The position numbers and the translations under genes were made by a program. DNA of 64,000 nucleotides from Metopolophium dirhodum (taxonomy: Eukaryota > Arthropoda > Insecta > Hemiptera > Aphididae). The stretch is taken from positions 26,722,001-26,786,000 of the forward strand of contig NC_083567.1 of NCBI RefSeq assembly GCF_019925205.1. Direction: 5' to 3'. A model generated the notes under the pieces. That model had not been told where the DNA came from. It made no database searches and saw only the letters and a list, made by a program, of their open reading frames with translations. Shown piece by piece: positions 33,703 through 46,661 of this stretch; position 1 is the first letter of the stretch; every line of letters begins with the position of its first letter.

Positions 33703-34807
33703 AGTGGATAAGTGGATGTCACTTTGCTGTACAGTAGGTTACAAGTGGGTCACTGTAATGGATGGTGTTAAATTTGAATTCAATGATATAATATCATTGT
33801 ATAAGAAAAACGATTCTGAGCGAAAACGGTCAGTCAGCCTATGATATTACCAAGTATATTTGATGATATTATTGTGAATAAAGTAATTTATATATAACCT
33901 ATTTACGTGGAGCTTTGTTTTCAATTTTCAATCCTTAGCCATAAAAGTTAAACATTTTATACATTTTTTAACTACAAAATAATTAATAAATTATAAATTT
34001 GATAAATGTTGTCAACATTTGAACTTTAAATGCTTATAAAAAAAATTGTGCCTATTTATTTTTAATATTTTTTAACTGCTATTAGAACGATATATCAGGA
34101 GCCTTATATTAAATTTTCACGCTTTTTTACCCAACAAATAAAATTTTATTGATATTTATAGAAAAAAAAACTAAAAAATTGAAAACTGACAATGTCCGTA
34201 AATAGCTCAAAAAGAGTCGAATTATTTTCAACATTTTATCGTGTACAGAAAATGCTAGTACAAACATTCAGTGAAATTTTTAAGTATCTACAATCATACG
34301 ATTTTTAATTACTTCAAAATAATAAAATCGTTACATGAGATATCGAGTAAATATCAAATGTTGTAAAAATATGAATTTCAAACGCTCATAAAAATTTAAT
34401 TTGATTTTTTGTAGACATTTTCTTTTTTGATAAAGGTAGACAAACTTATGAATAATCTTGTATTACATTTTAAAATCTTAGATTTAAAAAGAAATTTTTT
34501 TATGAATTCTCAACTCAAAATAATTTTGTAATTTTTGTAATTTTTTCGTATTTTGTCAAGATTTGAACTTTAAATGCTTATAAAAAAAATTGTGACTAAG
34601 GATTTTTAATATTCTTCAAATTTCATTGTAACAAAATAGCAGGAGCCTTGTATTAAAATTTCAAGCTTTTTTACCCAACAAATGAAGTTTTATTGACATT
34701 CATAGAAAAAAGACTAATACAATTGGAAACTAAAAATGTTCCTAAACAGTTCAAACACACATCATTGTAAAATCAATACATTCTTCGTTCCACTCAGAAT
34801 CTAAAAA
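33703..34807 (+). repeat. Interspersed repeat family, full-length-looking copy 3
   Basis: Plus-orientation copy of the family at 1-1252 (inverted) and 3116-3840. It begins near 'agtggataagtggatgtcac' and ends in the shared terminus with 'cattgtaaaatcaatacatt' and 'ctcagaatctaaaa'. Internally it contains two related half-units, since 'tgaactttaaatgcttataa' occurs near 34020 and again near 34565. No protein-coding capacity is visible. Confidence 0.8.
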
Positions 34808-37800
34808 AGGGTAACACCCTCCCAGAAAAATTGTATGGATTTAACACTGGCGTGCCTATGGCCTATGGCGCCTCTATATGTAGGTTATCAATGGTATAGG
34901 TACTATAAATAAATTTTCTATTCTTTTTTGTTAATTTTTAACCATATTTTTTTGTTCCAAGAAAATTGAGTTTAACGATTTGTGTATTTTCAAATTGTTT
35001 TTCAAATTTGTTTTCAAAATCTTTTCATATCACCATTGATTATAAATACTAGTATTTATCTAGTATTAACTAGGTACAGTGATACCATTGTTAAAACAAT
35101 AGATAGCCATAGCTGATAAATCAATACATTTAAAATCGAATTCAGAACTTAGTATTCTTAAATAATAATGTTTTCGTGTTTGATAAATACAATTAGCAGA
35201 ATACCATCTCATAGGAAAATATTGTCTGGTCGCTGGCTTAGTAGATATTTTCTGAGGTTAGGTTAGGTTAGGTTAGGTTAAACATATTTCTCCATATGCG
35301 TTTCTCAGTAACAACCATCATAATAGGTTGATATTTAGGTGAATTTTTTTTAGGGGGACTAACATATTTCAAACTTTTGAAGTAAAGTGGCCCACGTCCT
35401 GATTAAAATGTACATGGACACATGGTCTACGGATAATACATACAATAAATTAATATACAATAAACATTTCCATTTCGGCGGAGGGCTAAATCCCCTAGAA
35501 GCCCCCCACTGGATGTCTACCTTTAGAAACACCAACCCGACATACAATTTCGTTGATTCGGTTTACCTACCTACTATGATTGATATATTATGATTTATGA
35601 CATTTAGTATATACTATATACTATGATTTAATATAATATGGTACATTTTTTATCATCAATTCAAATAATAATAATATTAGTGCATTGGATACTGCATAAT
35701 ATAGTAAGTTCCTGACTCATGGGATCACTGCAGGTTTAAAGGATTTACCGCGGTATATTTTAAACAATAGATAAAAACCTCAGTCAAATCATAGATAAGT
35801 ACGTATTCAAAATGTTAAAATATGTGCATCATCTTTTGTTTTATTAGAATCCCTATTTAATATTAACCGGATAATTAATTCGTTTTTATCGCATCTTTAA
35901 ATAGGCAAAATTAGATCTGATTATATTCAAACGAATACCTATCACACAACAATTTTTCAGTTGTGATAATAAATACAGATGGTATAACCATTATTTAATT
36001 TCACCATAAGATAAAAATCAGGTATGTACTAATAAAGGATAATAAAGGGGTAATTAAAAAATATATATCTTTTATAGGTACAATCGAATTAACCTATGCA
36101 TAGGTAGTATACACATATTATTAATCATAGCTCACTGTGCACTATAAATGTATTACTATATATTAATCTTACTCTGCATACGTCACTTATATAATAATAT
36201 AATATAGGTACATTAGAGTTTTCATGAATTCTCGATTTGTTAGAAATTAGAATAGTATAATGCACCTATATTGCACCTATAATGTATGTATGACTAGACT
36301 GCAAAACGCCAATAACGATCAAGACTTCAGGCCGATAGTGTAATAATTAAACAGTTATTTTGAACAAACTCAAATGGAATGCAAATCTATTTTATCGGTT
36401 TACCTGCATAAAGGTATTATTAATATGCTTAGGTAGTACCTATAGGTAATAGCTATGGTAATAGCTATACTTTCTAGGTACTTATTATTAAAATATGTGT
36501 GTGTAACGAGTCAGGTTATATTATAATATAGGTAGGAAAATCCGAACATGTGTCTTTTGTAAAATATTTCTTGAACGGCGAGCAATGATAATACAAACTT
36601 GAGATGCATCTATTTTACATGTAAAATGTACGTAAGTACTTTTTTCACGGTAATTTACATTAATTTACAGTAAATCAATAAATTTGGTAAATTTTGAATT
36701 GTTCCGTAACGCGTAGGCATAAGGAACTTAAAAATACATTTTTTAAAAAAACGTGAATAATCAAGTAGGTATATAATTATTTTAGAATGATCGTAACTTT
36801 ATAGGTTCTTGATACTTCTTTCTATATAGATATGATAAGCGCAAGAATAGAAACATAATATAGATGTTAAAAAAGTAAAATTATGCGGCAGGGACATGAT
36901 GCAGTGTGGAAATCAGTTAGGTTAAGTAGTGAAAGGGTTAATAAGTTATATTGATTTTCACATTTCATATCATCATATTATATTGTATAACCTTAGTTAG
37001 GACTTCTCCTTTTATAACATTATATCAACGATTTTGTTGTCATATTATAAATAGGTAATATATAAGCCTTGTAATGATGTTTAATTTGAAGGGTCAGCGC
37101 GGGTCAATTTTTACTGTTTTTTGGTAATAAATTGATACATTTACCTGTAGTCTTACAAATCTAGTACAAAGAAATTTTGCATACATTTTGTTAAAATCGA
37201 GTGATGCTTCATTTCCAATATACCTAAATCTACTAGGCCATTATACATTTTACTTATAAAGTTATATACATATGTACGATCATAGTAAGTTCGATTTGGG
37301 GTGGGGGGGGGGGGGGCAATATTACCTCATATAGGCACTATAAGCACTGTGCCTATAGGGCCCACGAAATTTACATGATATTATATTCTTCAAATATCTC
37401 CATATCCATCGTGGAGAAAGTGGAGAAAGTGGCAAAGTGCCCATAGGACCCCAAAATAACTTAATTCGGGCTTGGGTATGGTGCTGAGGGGTTAATGGGG
37501 TGATTAGTACCTATTAATACCATCATAATTGATGCCTTGTAGACCAACTGAAAAATTAAAAGGATTCAGCTCTCCCAACTTGTTTTATTGAAATAAATAT
37601 ATGCGACTATTGTAGATAGGTAGGTAAGATGGTAGCTATTTTTGGTACCTACATAAATACAAAATGTATTTATACATTAATTTTATTGTTAAAGGTTTCC
37701 TACATTAAAAAATATAGAGAATGGTAGTAAAAAACATTTGTCTTATAATAAAAGTTATGAAAATGAAAAACACTAAACATAATGTAGGTACAACTATTAT

Positions 37801-38032
37801 ATTTAAAATTTTGAAAAAAAAAATTACCATTAAAACAATTTAGTTATAGGTACCTACGACCTACCAAACATTTTTTATTGTTAATACATCTTTAATATTA
37901 TTCGTCGAGGTAGCGGAAGTTTGATAGACATGATCATGATCTTAACAAATAAATACCGCTCTTGCACACCCGTATTATAGTAAGTACCTATATCTACCTA
38001 TATGCCCTATACTATACCTACACGTAGATGAG
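34808..38032. other. Gene-free stretch with decayed repeats
   Basis: Contains a short telomere-type tract (35255-35280, listed separately), G-rich relics near 37290-37320 and 35470-35520, and much AT-rich DNA. The open frames at 35359-35593 lie in a relic with runs of C. No exon is recognised. Confidence 0.45.
35255..35280. repeat. Interstitial TTAGG tract
   Basis: Five tandem copies of the insect telomere unit TTAGG (read as 'aggtt' on the plus strand), with no mismatch. Confidence 0.85.
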
Positions 38033-38180
38033 CAGTGGTGGATCCGGGGCTTAATTTGGTGGGGGGGGGGGGGGGAAGTACAAAAAGTTCCAAATTTAGC
38101 TAAACCCAGTGCAAAACAAAGGAAAACTACGGTGATTGGGGGGTAAAATGCCCCCCCTTCCCCACCGGGATCCACCACTG
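38033..38180. mobile_element. Small hAT-like MITE (148 bp)
   Basis: Perfect 13-bp terminal inverted repeats CAGTGGTGGATCC and GGATCCACCACTG, here with one inserted base near the left end. The interior is G- and C-run rich. Flanking 8-mers do not match, so the duplication has decayed or the ends are slightly off. The open frame at 37975-38202 spans it and is not a gene. Confidence 0.65.
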
Positions 38181-40201
38181 CCGGTGAGACGAACTTCCGC
38201 ACAAAAATATCAATAGTAAAATGTACAAAATATTATAAAAGGTACCTAATATCTACATAATTATACATTGAACTCATACCTATATCGTTACGGAGACGAT
38301 TCGCTAACACTTGGGTTTTCGGCGGCGGCGGCGGCGATACTGCTATATAATTTAATAATAATAATAATATTTAAGTCGACATACTATTATAATAATAACA
38401 ATAACACATAACACTATAATTGGAATTTATGACGTTAAATCGCATAGAACGCGCGGTAAGCGTAAAACGGAAAACTATACGTTTAATAATTATTATTGAT
38501 AACCAACAGCTATACACGCACGCACCACACACGTCTGAGCTATACCACGCAGTATACCTAGGTATACCGGGATACCAATATTATATTATTATTATAAAAT
38601 GTTGTAATTATTTATTCGTCCGCGGTCGGTCGGTAGCTACGCCGACAGTGGTCCGTTTGCGACTGATTCTGACTTCTCGACGCTGCCGCACATTTCTTAC
38701 GATAGGCGAGTGCGCGTGTGTAGGTAGGTACACATTATATGCAACACACAACAATAATAATATTATATTATGACGGCGTTGATGACGATTATAATTACCA
38801 TAAAGATGTGATAATGACTATTATACCTAATCATTAATGATATTATTATAATTATAATATTCCGGAAACGCGATTGTCCGCTGCCGGATGGACGCGGCGG
38901 TCATACGCATCGTAGTATTAAAGGGGAAGGGAATTTGCGAAAACTCGTTTTCCCCACCGATACGAATTTTCCCCACCACGGCGTCTATAACAAAATATAA
39001 ATAGTAGTTGTTGCAGTTCGTGGAACACTAAAACAAAAATAATAATAAAGTTTTAGTAAAATAAACAATACATAACTTGTGTCGTAGGTAGCACAAACAT
39101 CATAATATTCTAAATTTTTAATCAATATGCAGAGTGAATCTTTTATTAGTGAACACTAATTTCTTTGAAAACTTTTAACGTTTTTTGGAAATATATTTTT
39201 TTTGCTCCAAAATCATGTGAAGTCACAAAACGACGATTTTTTTCAAAAAATATATAATATTCATTGTACACATTTATATTATGTTTTTTTAATTTTCAAA
39301 ATATCAATATTATTAGCAGTATATAGGTACAGTTGTAGGTACTATGCATACATTTTTAATTTCAAATAGTACTATCATTGATTATAAATACTTAAACTAT
39401 GAAGCGCTGTCGTCGCCCCATTAGTTTACTTAGGTATGCGGCCCGGTGATGTAGTCCTAAAGAAGTTTATGGGTATACGCCTTAATCATTGTAAAAAAAT
39501 AACCGTGTGTGCCCTCCACTATACTTATGGGTGACGACAGAGCTCCACAACGGCCACGTCCATATTTTGTCGATTTTTCGCGCCGCGTAAATACGGGCCA
39601 GTGAGCGTTCTATAGCATTTGTATTTATAATCAATGGTACTGTCTACCTACGCGGGCTACGGCCAGGGGCACCCCCGCCATAATGGCGGTTCTCTGCTCC
39701 GATAGTCGCATGGAATAATCTGCAAACACGCAATATTCTGCTTTATTAAACGGGGAGGAATATGCAGTTAAAAATAGTATGCATATCATTTAAAAAGTAA
39801 GACAACTTAAAAATGATGTTTTGTTGTGAATTTAAAATATGCAAAAAAAAAAACAATATTTCCAAAAACGTTGGTAAGTTTTGAGAAATAAGTGTTTATA
39901 CCTTTAACAGAATCACCTTGAATAAAATACAGTAGCCGCGATATTGACGTCACGTGTCGGACGAAAACGTTTTTTGTTCTACGATTAATTCCTCCGGTAG
40001 GTACCTACACCAATACAGTATGTAATACAAATAAGTAATAACATGTTTTTCAGTGATAACTTTACCTTATATAACGATGCGTCCCCCCCACTCCTGTACA
40101 ACATATCGACAATATTTTCCACCAAGAACTCTCATTGAAATACGTGCTGTTTTGTTTATTTTGGTGTGTGTACTGTGTATAATTCCCAATTTTGTTTTGA
40201 A
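38181..40201. other. Stretch with GC-rich islands and an inverted-repeat element near 39370-39640
   Basis: GC-rich islands lie at 38310-38340 (GGC repeats), 38610-38720 and 38870-38990. They may be a promoter or 5' exon of an unseen gene, but I find no convincing frame. At 39370-39640 a segment is bounded by 'tcattgattataaatact' and its inverse 'gtatttataatcaatggtac'. The same end motif makes a short palindrome at 40743-40786 and appears near 35030. Confidence 0.4.
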
Positions 40202-40360
40202 CAGTGGTGTAGACAAGGGGGGGGGGTTCCCATTTCCTTTTTAATACCTTAGTAAAAAGTGTTGAGAGGGTGGGGGGGTCTTCCCAATTTTCTCCTCCCA
40301 TTTAGCTATGTCGTTTTTTTTTATCCCCCCCCCCTTTCAGAAATCATGTCTACGCCCCTG
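40202..40360. mobile_element. Small hAT-like MITE (159 bp)
   Basis: The left end CAGTGGTGTAGACAAGGGGG matches the inverse of the right end (CAGGGGCGTAGACATGATTT on the minus strand) over about 15 of the first 17 bases. G and C runs fill the interior. No clear 8-bp target duplication remains. Confidence 0.6.
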
Positions 40361-40641
40361 GGACCGAAGACTGCCTAATAATACTCGTGATGGTTCGCAT
40401 AATATGGTTTACGGTTGTCTTATTCGGCTGAATAATAAAATTATACATGTCACAAATGTCAAATATAATACCTATATTGCTAAATAATACTTTTCAACGT
40501 TTTTAAAACGCGAAACCTGCAGCGATACGCCTAATGACTTTGATCATAATATGTGGTGAGGGGAGCTAAGACGCTTAGTCCTATGTGTTAGTTGTTACAA
40601 GACAGTAAAATACAAATTATTGTTATATTAATATATGCTCA

Positions 40642-40720
40642 ATTCAGAATAAGACAACACCAGGCGGCCACGGTCAAAACCGGTCTTGCTACGTGAATCT
40701 GGTGTTCTCTTATTCTGAAT
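40642..40720. repeat. 79-bp hairpin element
   Basis: 'attcagaataagacaacacc' and 'ggtgttctcttattctgaat' are inverted copies with one mismatch, about 40 bases apart. This is a MITE-like fold-back of unknown class. Confidence 0.6.
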
Positions 40721-40742
40721 AGACTATAGTCTACAAAGTTAT

Positions 40743-40786
40743 TATCATTGATTATAAATACTAGTATTAATTATAATCAATGGTAT
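40743..40786. repeat. 44-bp near-perfect palindrome
   Basis: 'tatcattgattataaatact' is followed at once by 'agtattaattataatcaatg', its inverse apart from one or two bases. It looks like a solo pair of ends of the element at 39370-39640. Confidence 0.55.
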
Positions 40787-41054
40787 TATATTAAATATAC
40801 ATTTAGTATTGGTAAATTTGACGATTGTAAACTGTAATAAACATTATTGAATATATAATGAACGCGTCGAGCGTTTTAAAAACAATACGAGAATTCTGTA
40901 GAATATGAGTCACGACGGTAAATCCAAATGGACACTCAAGGTTTGTTTAATTATTTTTATACATGGTTTTATTATTGTTCTATGGTAATATTATGGTAAT
41001 ATAAAGTTTTAATCGTATGGAGTATTCATTTTTTTTCTGGTTGATTATCTAGAT

Positions 41055-41229
41055 CAGGGGTCTTCAACCTTATAGGCAGCGGGCCAGCAATTATTTAAAA
41101 AAAAAAAATTACGCAAACCGCATTTGTAATTAAAAATGCATTAAAAGTACATAGGTACTTTGCTTAAAATGAGTTCATGGGCCACTATTATTGTGGAATT
41201 TAACGTGGATCGCGGGTTGAAGACCTCTG
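41055..41229. mobile_element. hAT MITE (175 bp) with near-perfect 8-bp target duplication
   Basis: Ends are CAGGGGTCTTCAACC and GGTTGAAGACCTCTG, with 'gcgggcca' and 'gggccac' inside each end, a pattern typical of hAT MITEs. The flanks ATCTAGAT (41047-41054) and ATTTAGAT (41230-41237) differ at one base. Confidence 0.8.
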
Positions 41230-41921
41230 ATTTAGATGATAACGGCAATAAAAGGCTTATACTGATATAGGGTCATCATTTGATGAAGACATAAAAGAAG
41301 TTCTTATATTTACTTATCACTATTTTATAACATTAATTCAGTGTTGTAGAGTAACTATTCTCAACCAATGCTCCTCAAAATTGTATTTACTCTTATTTAC
41401 CGTGCTTAAAATTTAAAATTGATTTGCTATGGTTGGTAGGTTGGTAGGTATATGGAAATCTTCAAAACTTTAAGGTGGTGTTGGGGTACTTATGGCTAAA
41501 CAGGCTGAGTGCATACAAAGAACTCTAATTTATTAGGTATTCAGCTGTTAAAATATTTTCAATATTTATAAATAATTGTGCACATTAAAATATTCATCAG
41601 GGAAATTCACAAATGTACAAGCAATATCATTAAGTTATTTTGGCTAATAACACAAGGTTAACTTCAATCCACATCAGCATGCTTTCTTTGTGGTATACTA
41701 GTATGTACCTATTGGTTACATTTTTTTATTTGTAACCTTGTAGCCTATAGGTAATATAACTATAAATTATACGGAGCCTTTTCATTGATTATGATACTTA
41801 GAAATGTAATAAGAATTAAAAAGGATATGGAAATAACATATCATATTTTTTTTTTTATAAATACATAAAAAAATAAACAATAAATTATGAAAATAATTAT
41901 TATAAATATATTTCAGGAAGT

Positions 41922-41990
41922 ATAACAATGGTTTAAGCCACGGCTATAGATAATATTTATATATTTTATCTAAAGCTGTGGTTTAAGTAA
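41922..41990. ncRNA. Hairpin of pre-microRNA size, identity unknown
   Basis: 'gtttaagccacggctataga' pairs with 'tctaaagctgtggtttaag' over about 22-24 bases with few mismatches, and the loop is AT-rich and short. It lies about 140 bases beyond the dymeclin stop codon. It could be a small-RNA precursor, a 3' UTR structure or a tiny MITE; nothing in the sequence decides between these. Confidence 0.25.
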
Positions 41991-42132
41991 AGCATTTAGT
42001 ATTTATTTACCTATACATAATACATACAAACTCTTATCACACAATCATATGTTAACAAAAAAAAATATATAAAGTATTGATTAAAAAACAAAATTAATAA
42101 TATTTAAAACTTAAGATTTATATTATTGTCAA

Positions 42133-45100
42133 TTAATTTAATTTATAGAGAGTTGATTCAAAGTTAATACCAGACAATATGTTCACTAATGACCAAACGT
42201 ATGGACCAAAAAATTCCTCGGGTTTCTCTTCTTCCACATATTTGAATTTAAGATCTGGGAATTTCTACAAAAACACACAATTAATGATACAAATTATGGT
42301 ACTTGTGTAGTATGTTACCTATTATGAAATGCTACCAACAGGAAAATATGGCATACATACTCTTCTGTGTTATATTTTTATTTAATTTTACTACGGGAAA
42401 GTTATAACATTTGTCGGTCATACAATTCTATAATAGTTAAATATCAATACATTTTACTGGTAATTATCTGGTAAATATCCACCAAGCCCCAAAATAACTT
42501 ACTTTTAGTTATTAAATTATTTTAGTTTGTGTTATGTCCTTCCACCTTGCTGTGTTAAGCAACAGATATGTTAGACCACCAACCAAAAGAGAATGGTGGC
42601 GGTCAATAGTTTAAACATGACACGACAATTGTCAATATATTTGAGGTTTTCTAGTATAACGTAAATACAGAATAACAACATATAACGTAGGTATTATAAT
42701 TCTTAATAATATTGATCATCAATACATTAAGCACATTTTAGTTAAATAAATTGTTATTAATCAGTATGTAAAAATGATAAACGCCCATAAACTTTTTTAA
42801 TAGGTAGATAGATTTTTACGGTAGGTAGCATACTACACGAGTATCAAAATTATTTTTAAGATAGCTTATTCAAATTATAATTATACCTTCATAAGGTCTC
42901 TGGGCCATTGAAGCGACCAATGTTGCACCCGGGACAACATTGTATTTACATCAGATGAATTCAATAATTCTTCTTCCCGCTCGAGTTTTGCCGAAAAGAA
43001 TGTTATAACCATGTCTATATTTTGGATTACGTCATGGAATGCTTCATGGCTCTTTAGCGGCTCAAACACCTTGCGTTGGTAGAGTAGAGCATATACTAAA
43101 TTAGGATTGTGTATTAGCTGATTGGATAGACATGAATTTATCACTTCCAATACTATACGCAATGCTTCATCGATGGCACTCATCTAAAACATAGGTACAT
43201 GTGATTTAATATTAAAAAATTTAGTAGATCTAGGTACATCAGCCATAATCTATATGTTAATGGTATTTAAAAACTAACATCTTGGTTTGGGCTTCTTAAA
43301 AATGTTTTTGACAGCACCTCATATAGGCTCAACATTCTTTGACAAACATATGGATGCAGCTGATTGAATTGCGATGACATGTTTGCTAATGCCGCAAAAC
43401 AATTAATATGTAAGTATTTATCCTGAAAACAATGTAAATGATTCAGAGGAGTTACATTTTTTGAAATATGACAAAAAAATAGTTGCTTACTCTCATTTTC
43501 AGTAAATTGTATTGTGCAGTTCTTGTAGTGACCAAAATAATAAGACCTCCTAGAGAAATTTCGGACACCACTCTTTCTTGATACCAAGTAGCACCTTTCA
43601 GTATAATACTGTGGACGGTTTTGTTAAAGAGTTGATCTTCTGTGAGTATCAACAGTACAATAAGAGCCATATACATATGTTGAAATCTACTACTCTGTGT
43701 ATTGTAAATTGTTCTTAAAAGTGGAATCAACTAAAAAATATTTGTAGTTCAGAATTACCCTCCATAAAATACAAGTAAAAATAACTATTTCATACCACTA
43801 CTTCAATATCAGTTCGAGCCAGAAGAAATGATTTAAAGCTAGGGTTACAGTGTATCAGATGATACAGTAATAAAGTCTTTTCTTCGCTTAATGGAGCATC
43901 CGGATTCTCACCCAAAAATTGGTATATAACAACAAGATTGTCTAAAATGTAACAAACAATACATTTAATATAATTTTGGGAATTATTTAGCCATAATTGA
44001 ATTAGTAATTTTAATTTTAAAACAATTTTTACCAGATAGTGAAGCAATGCAGGTACGATATGGGTTTCCCTTTGGAGGTGGCGGTGATGTACAGTGATTA
44101 ATCAATATCAACAACACACTAATTGACAATGAACTTAATGGACTCTGATTCGTTTGGACAGGAACATTAGTACTGAGTGTCAGTATGTTCCATAAGTTTG
44201 CTTCAATAATACAACATTAACATTAGTATTTAAAAAAAATTAAAAGCAATAATATTCTCACAAGCTAATCCATAGAAAATTCCACCTCCTGACATCACGG
44301 GTGGCTTAATTTGCTCTGTATACCTTTGTAACAATGCTTTTGACAATTTTGGTGCATCAATATTTTCCATGAATATTCTTAAAAAATTATGATTTGAGTC
44401 AGATATGAATTTTCAAAATTAATTTAAAGACAACATACCTGTATATGATGAGACTACTAGATGGTTGAATGGTATACATTTGAATAGACAAAACAATTAT
44501 AATACAATTTAAACTCTCTAAGTGAATTGAATAGGTAGAATCACTATCAAAAATAAAAATGTTATGTAAATTAATAAATTACCTAATCATAACAATATAA
44601 CAAGTATATTCATTACTTACGTTACTTTTAATTCAGAAACAATTTTAACTAAAAGTGCTAAAAACTTGAATGATGTTGTTTCATTTAAATCTTCAGGAAC
44701 AGCATACTCTTTACGGTCACCTAATGCTACTTCAATTCCATCTGAAACATAAAAGAAAATTAAAATTCTTAAAATGTTTTCTAAATTATAAAAATATTAG
44801 CAACATTAATTTGACAATTTGATTGTAAACTGCATACATTAGATATTTAAGAAATTGTAAAATAGGTGTAGATGGTTACCGACACCAGTATTGTGCAAAA
44901 CAAAGTCTATGATTAATATATGATTATGTTTTATAAAGATTATTGCAATATCTATAATTTTAAATAGATAAATTTCATAAAATATACAATATTTACCTAT
45001 TGAATTTGTGAACATTTAAGGATTGTGATACCTGATTTTAAAGTAAATTGAATTTTGCTATAAAAAAAACTAGGTGGGTATTTTGTGAAATAAATCATAC

Positions 45101-46000
45101 TCCAATACTTCACAGATAAAAATTGAATTAATGTCTTTCATTAATTTTATATAGTTTTATATTTATTAATCACCGGTTAATAGTTTTTTTTTCTTACGTT
45201 GGCCAACAGTAGAATTATATTTATATAAATAATATATTATTATTACGTATTACAATTATTATTAACTGTCATAAATAAGGTAGATACGATGTACCTATCT
45301 ACTTAGTTGGCTTAATTCTATAAGCATTTTTACTTAGTACAATAAAATCTTAACAATTAAAATAAAATCTAAGTATTGAATAATTAAATTCAAAATTAAG
45401 TTAGAAAAAAAAAGCTTTGAATTGAATATTGTATTTTTAAAATTACCGGTTTGTAACTCAAATTGATTGATGAGCTCAATTTCTTTAGAATTTTGAACAA
45501 GATATTTGAGAAAATATCGAGCAATAAACAGCCCATTGAATACTTGCCACCGTAGAATATTGCTATAGAAAATAACATACATTTTGCAATTAGGGGATGC
45601 TTTGATTGTCATTGAGTCGTTAGGGCTTACTTTTCTTCGGCTTCTAGCTTTTGGAAATCCACTTTATCCAACAGTAGTCTGATCAATGTCTTGAAATTGG
45701 AAGTGTTTCTGTTATTGACAACCAGTGATTCACAGATGCTCTTGAGGCGATCAGTCAACATTTTGTCGTCTTGGCTGAAAACAGAGAGATGTTTAAACGG
45801 TGATCGGACACTCTTTGCTTGTCGATATTAAGACGACTTCTGTAACGTATTGTGTCTACTCACCTACAGGTTGGCGGGTTCAACGAGAACGTGAGGAACG
45901 TGTCCCAAAAAGGGTCGTCTATTGTAATCTCCAGCTCACCGGCCAACCGCAGCAGACAGTCGTTGTCGGCCAGTTCACCGTGACTCGGTCCGGCGCCCAT
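42133..46000 (-). CDS. Dym: Dymeclin, complete 12-exon gene
   Basis: Twelve exons in consistent phase: 46000-45864, 45774-45631, 45562-45447, 44741-44621, 44543-44439, 44377-44262, 44200-44033, 43941-43796, 43730-43491, 43422-43279, 43183-42887 and 42264-42133. They give 621 residues; human DYM has 669. Dymeclin is a peripheral Golgi protein needed for Golgi organisation and secretory traffic. Diagnostic segments are DDPFWDTFLTFSL near the N-terminus, GGGIFYGLA, KGNPYRTCIASLS, HMYMALIVLLILTED, TWYQERVVSEISLGGLIILV, CFAALANMSSQF, NPNLVYALLYQR and a C-terminus with KYVEEEKPEEFFGPYVWSLV. It starts MGAGPSH, so a myristoylation-type Gly2 is kept as in vertebrates. All donors are GT and all acceptors AG. 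No disruption is seen. Confidence 0.95.
44742..45446 (-). other. Longest dymeclin intron
   Basis: Intron 3, about 0.7 kb, AT-rich. No repeat or embedded gene is recognised. Confidence 0.6.
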
Positions 46001-46661
46001 GATAACGACGGACGTTGGCTGCACCGACCTCTTAACGTCACAGCTCTGCTCCGTCAGCTAATGACGCGCCGGTCTCAGGAGCCGTCGGGCGGCCGAAGTA
46101 AGCATCGGCTGGTGGTCGTGGAGCGCGAACGGACCGAAATGCCGCGTGTCCGATCGACCGGATCGAAACGCAAAATCGACGACGTAAAGGAATCCCACGA
46201 ACAAATGGCGTTTGCGCTGGGCCGGCGAAACAGCAACAAAAACAATATTAAGCAGGCGATAACACTAAGAATTAACAATAAAATTAACAACGGCTAGCAA
46301 AATATTATAATATTTAACACCTCACGATTTCCCGTTCCACCCGTTCGTCGGTGCACTTTTTCTGTCTGCGGTACGCCCGCCGCTGCTGCATTCGTCCGCG
46401 TACGCTCTTAATTCTTATCTATGGCACACCGCGTGTTATCAGCACTGCCGTGACTGATAACGTCGTCGGCTCGAACGTGTCGACGCTCAGCGCGCGCGGC
46501 GGACCCGCTCTCTTCATACAATCATAATATTATCAAATCTAACGTGCCACGACGGCAGATTAAAGCGATGTTTACTGGAGAGTCGAGAAGAGAGCAGCAA
46601 AGGACCCGGTTCGAACGACGTTTGAAGCCAAGACCCTAATTAATTTGTTTTGATGTACAAT
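46001..46661. promoter_or_regulatory. GC-richer upstream region of dymeclin
   Basis: From 46001 to about 46500 the sequence is clearly GC-richer and CpG-rich compared with the flanks, as expected for a broad housekeeping promoter and 5' UTR. No TATA box is evident. The plus-strand open frame 45800-46297 is antisense to dymeclin exon 1 and its upstream region, and I do not consider it a gene. Confidence 0.5.

Noticed and set aside
38610..38990. GC-rich islands as exons of a gene
   Set aside because: No frame carries convincing protein sequence with matching splice sites; possible promoter or untranslated exon only.
45800..46297. 165-residue plus-strand ORF
   Set aside because: It is antisense to dymeclin exon 1 and the GC-rich promoter region, with no signal, domain or splice support.
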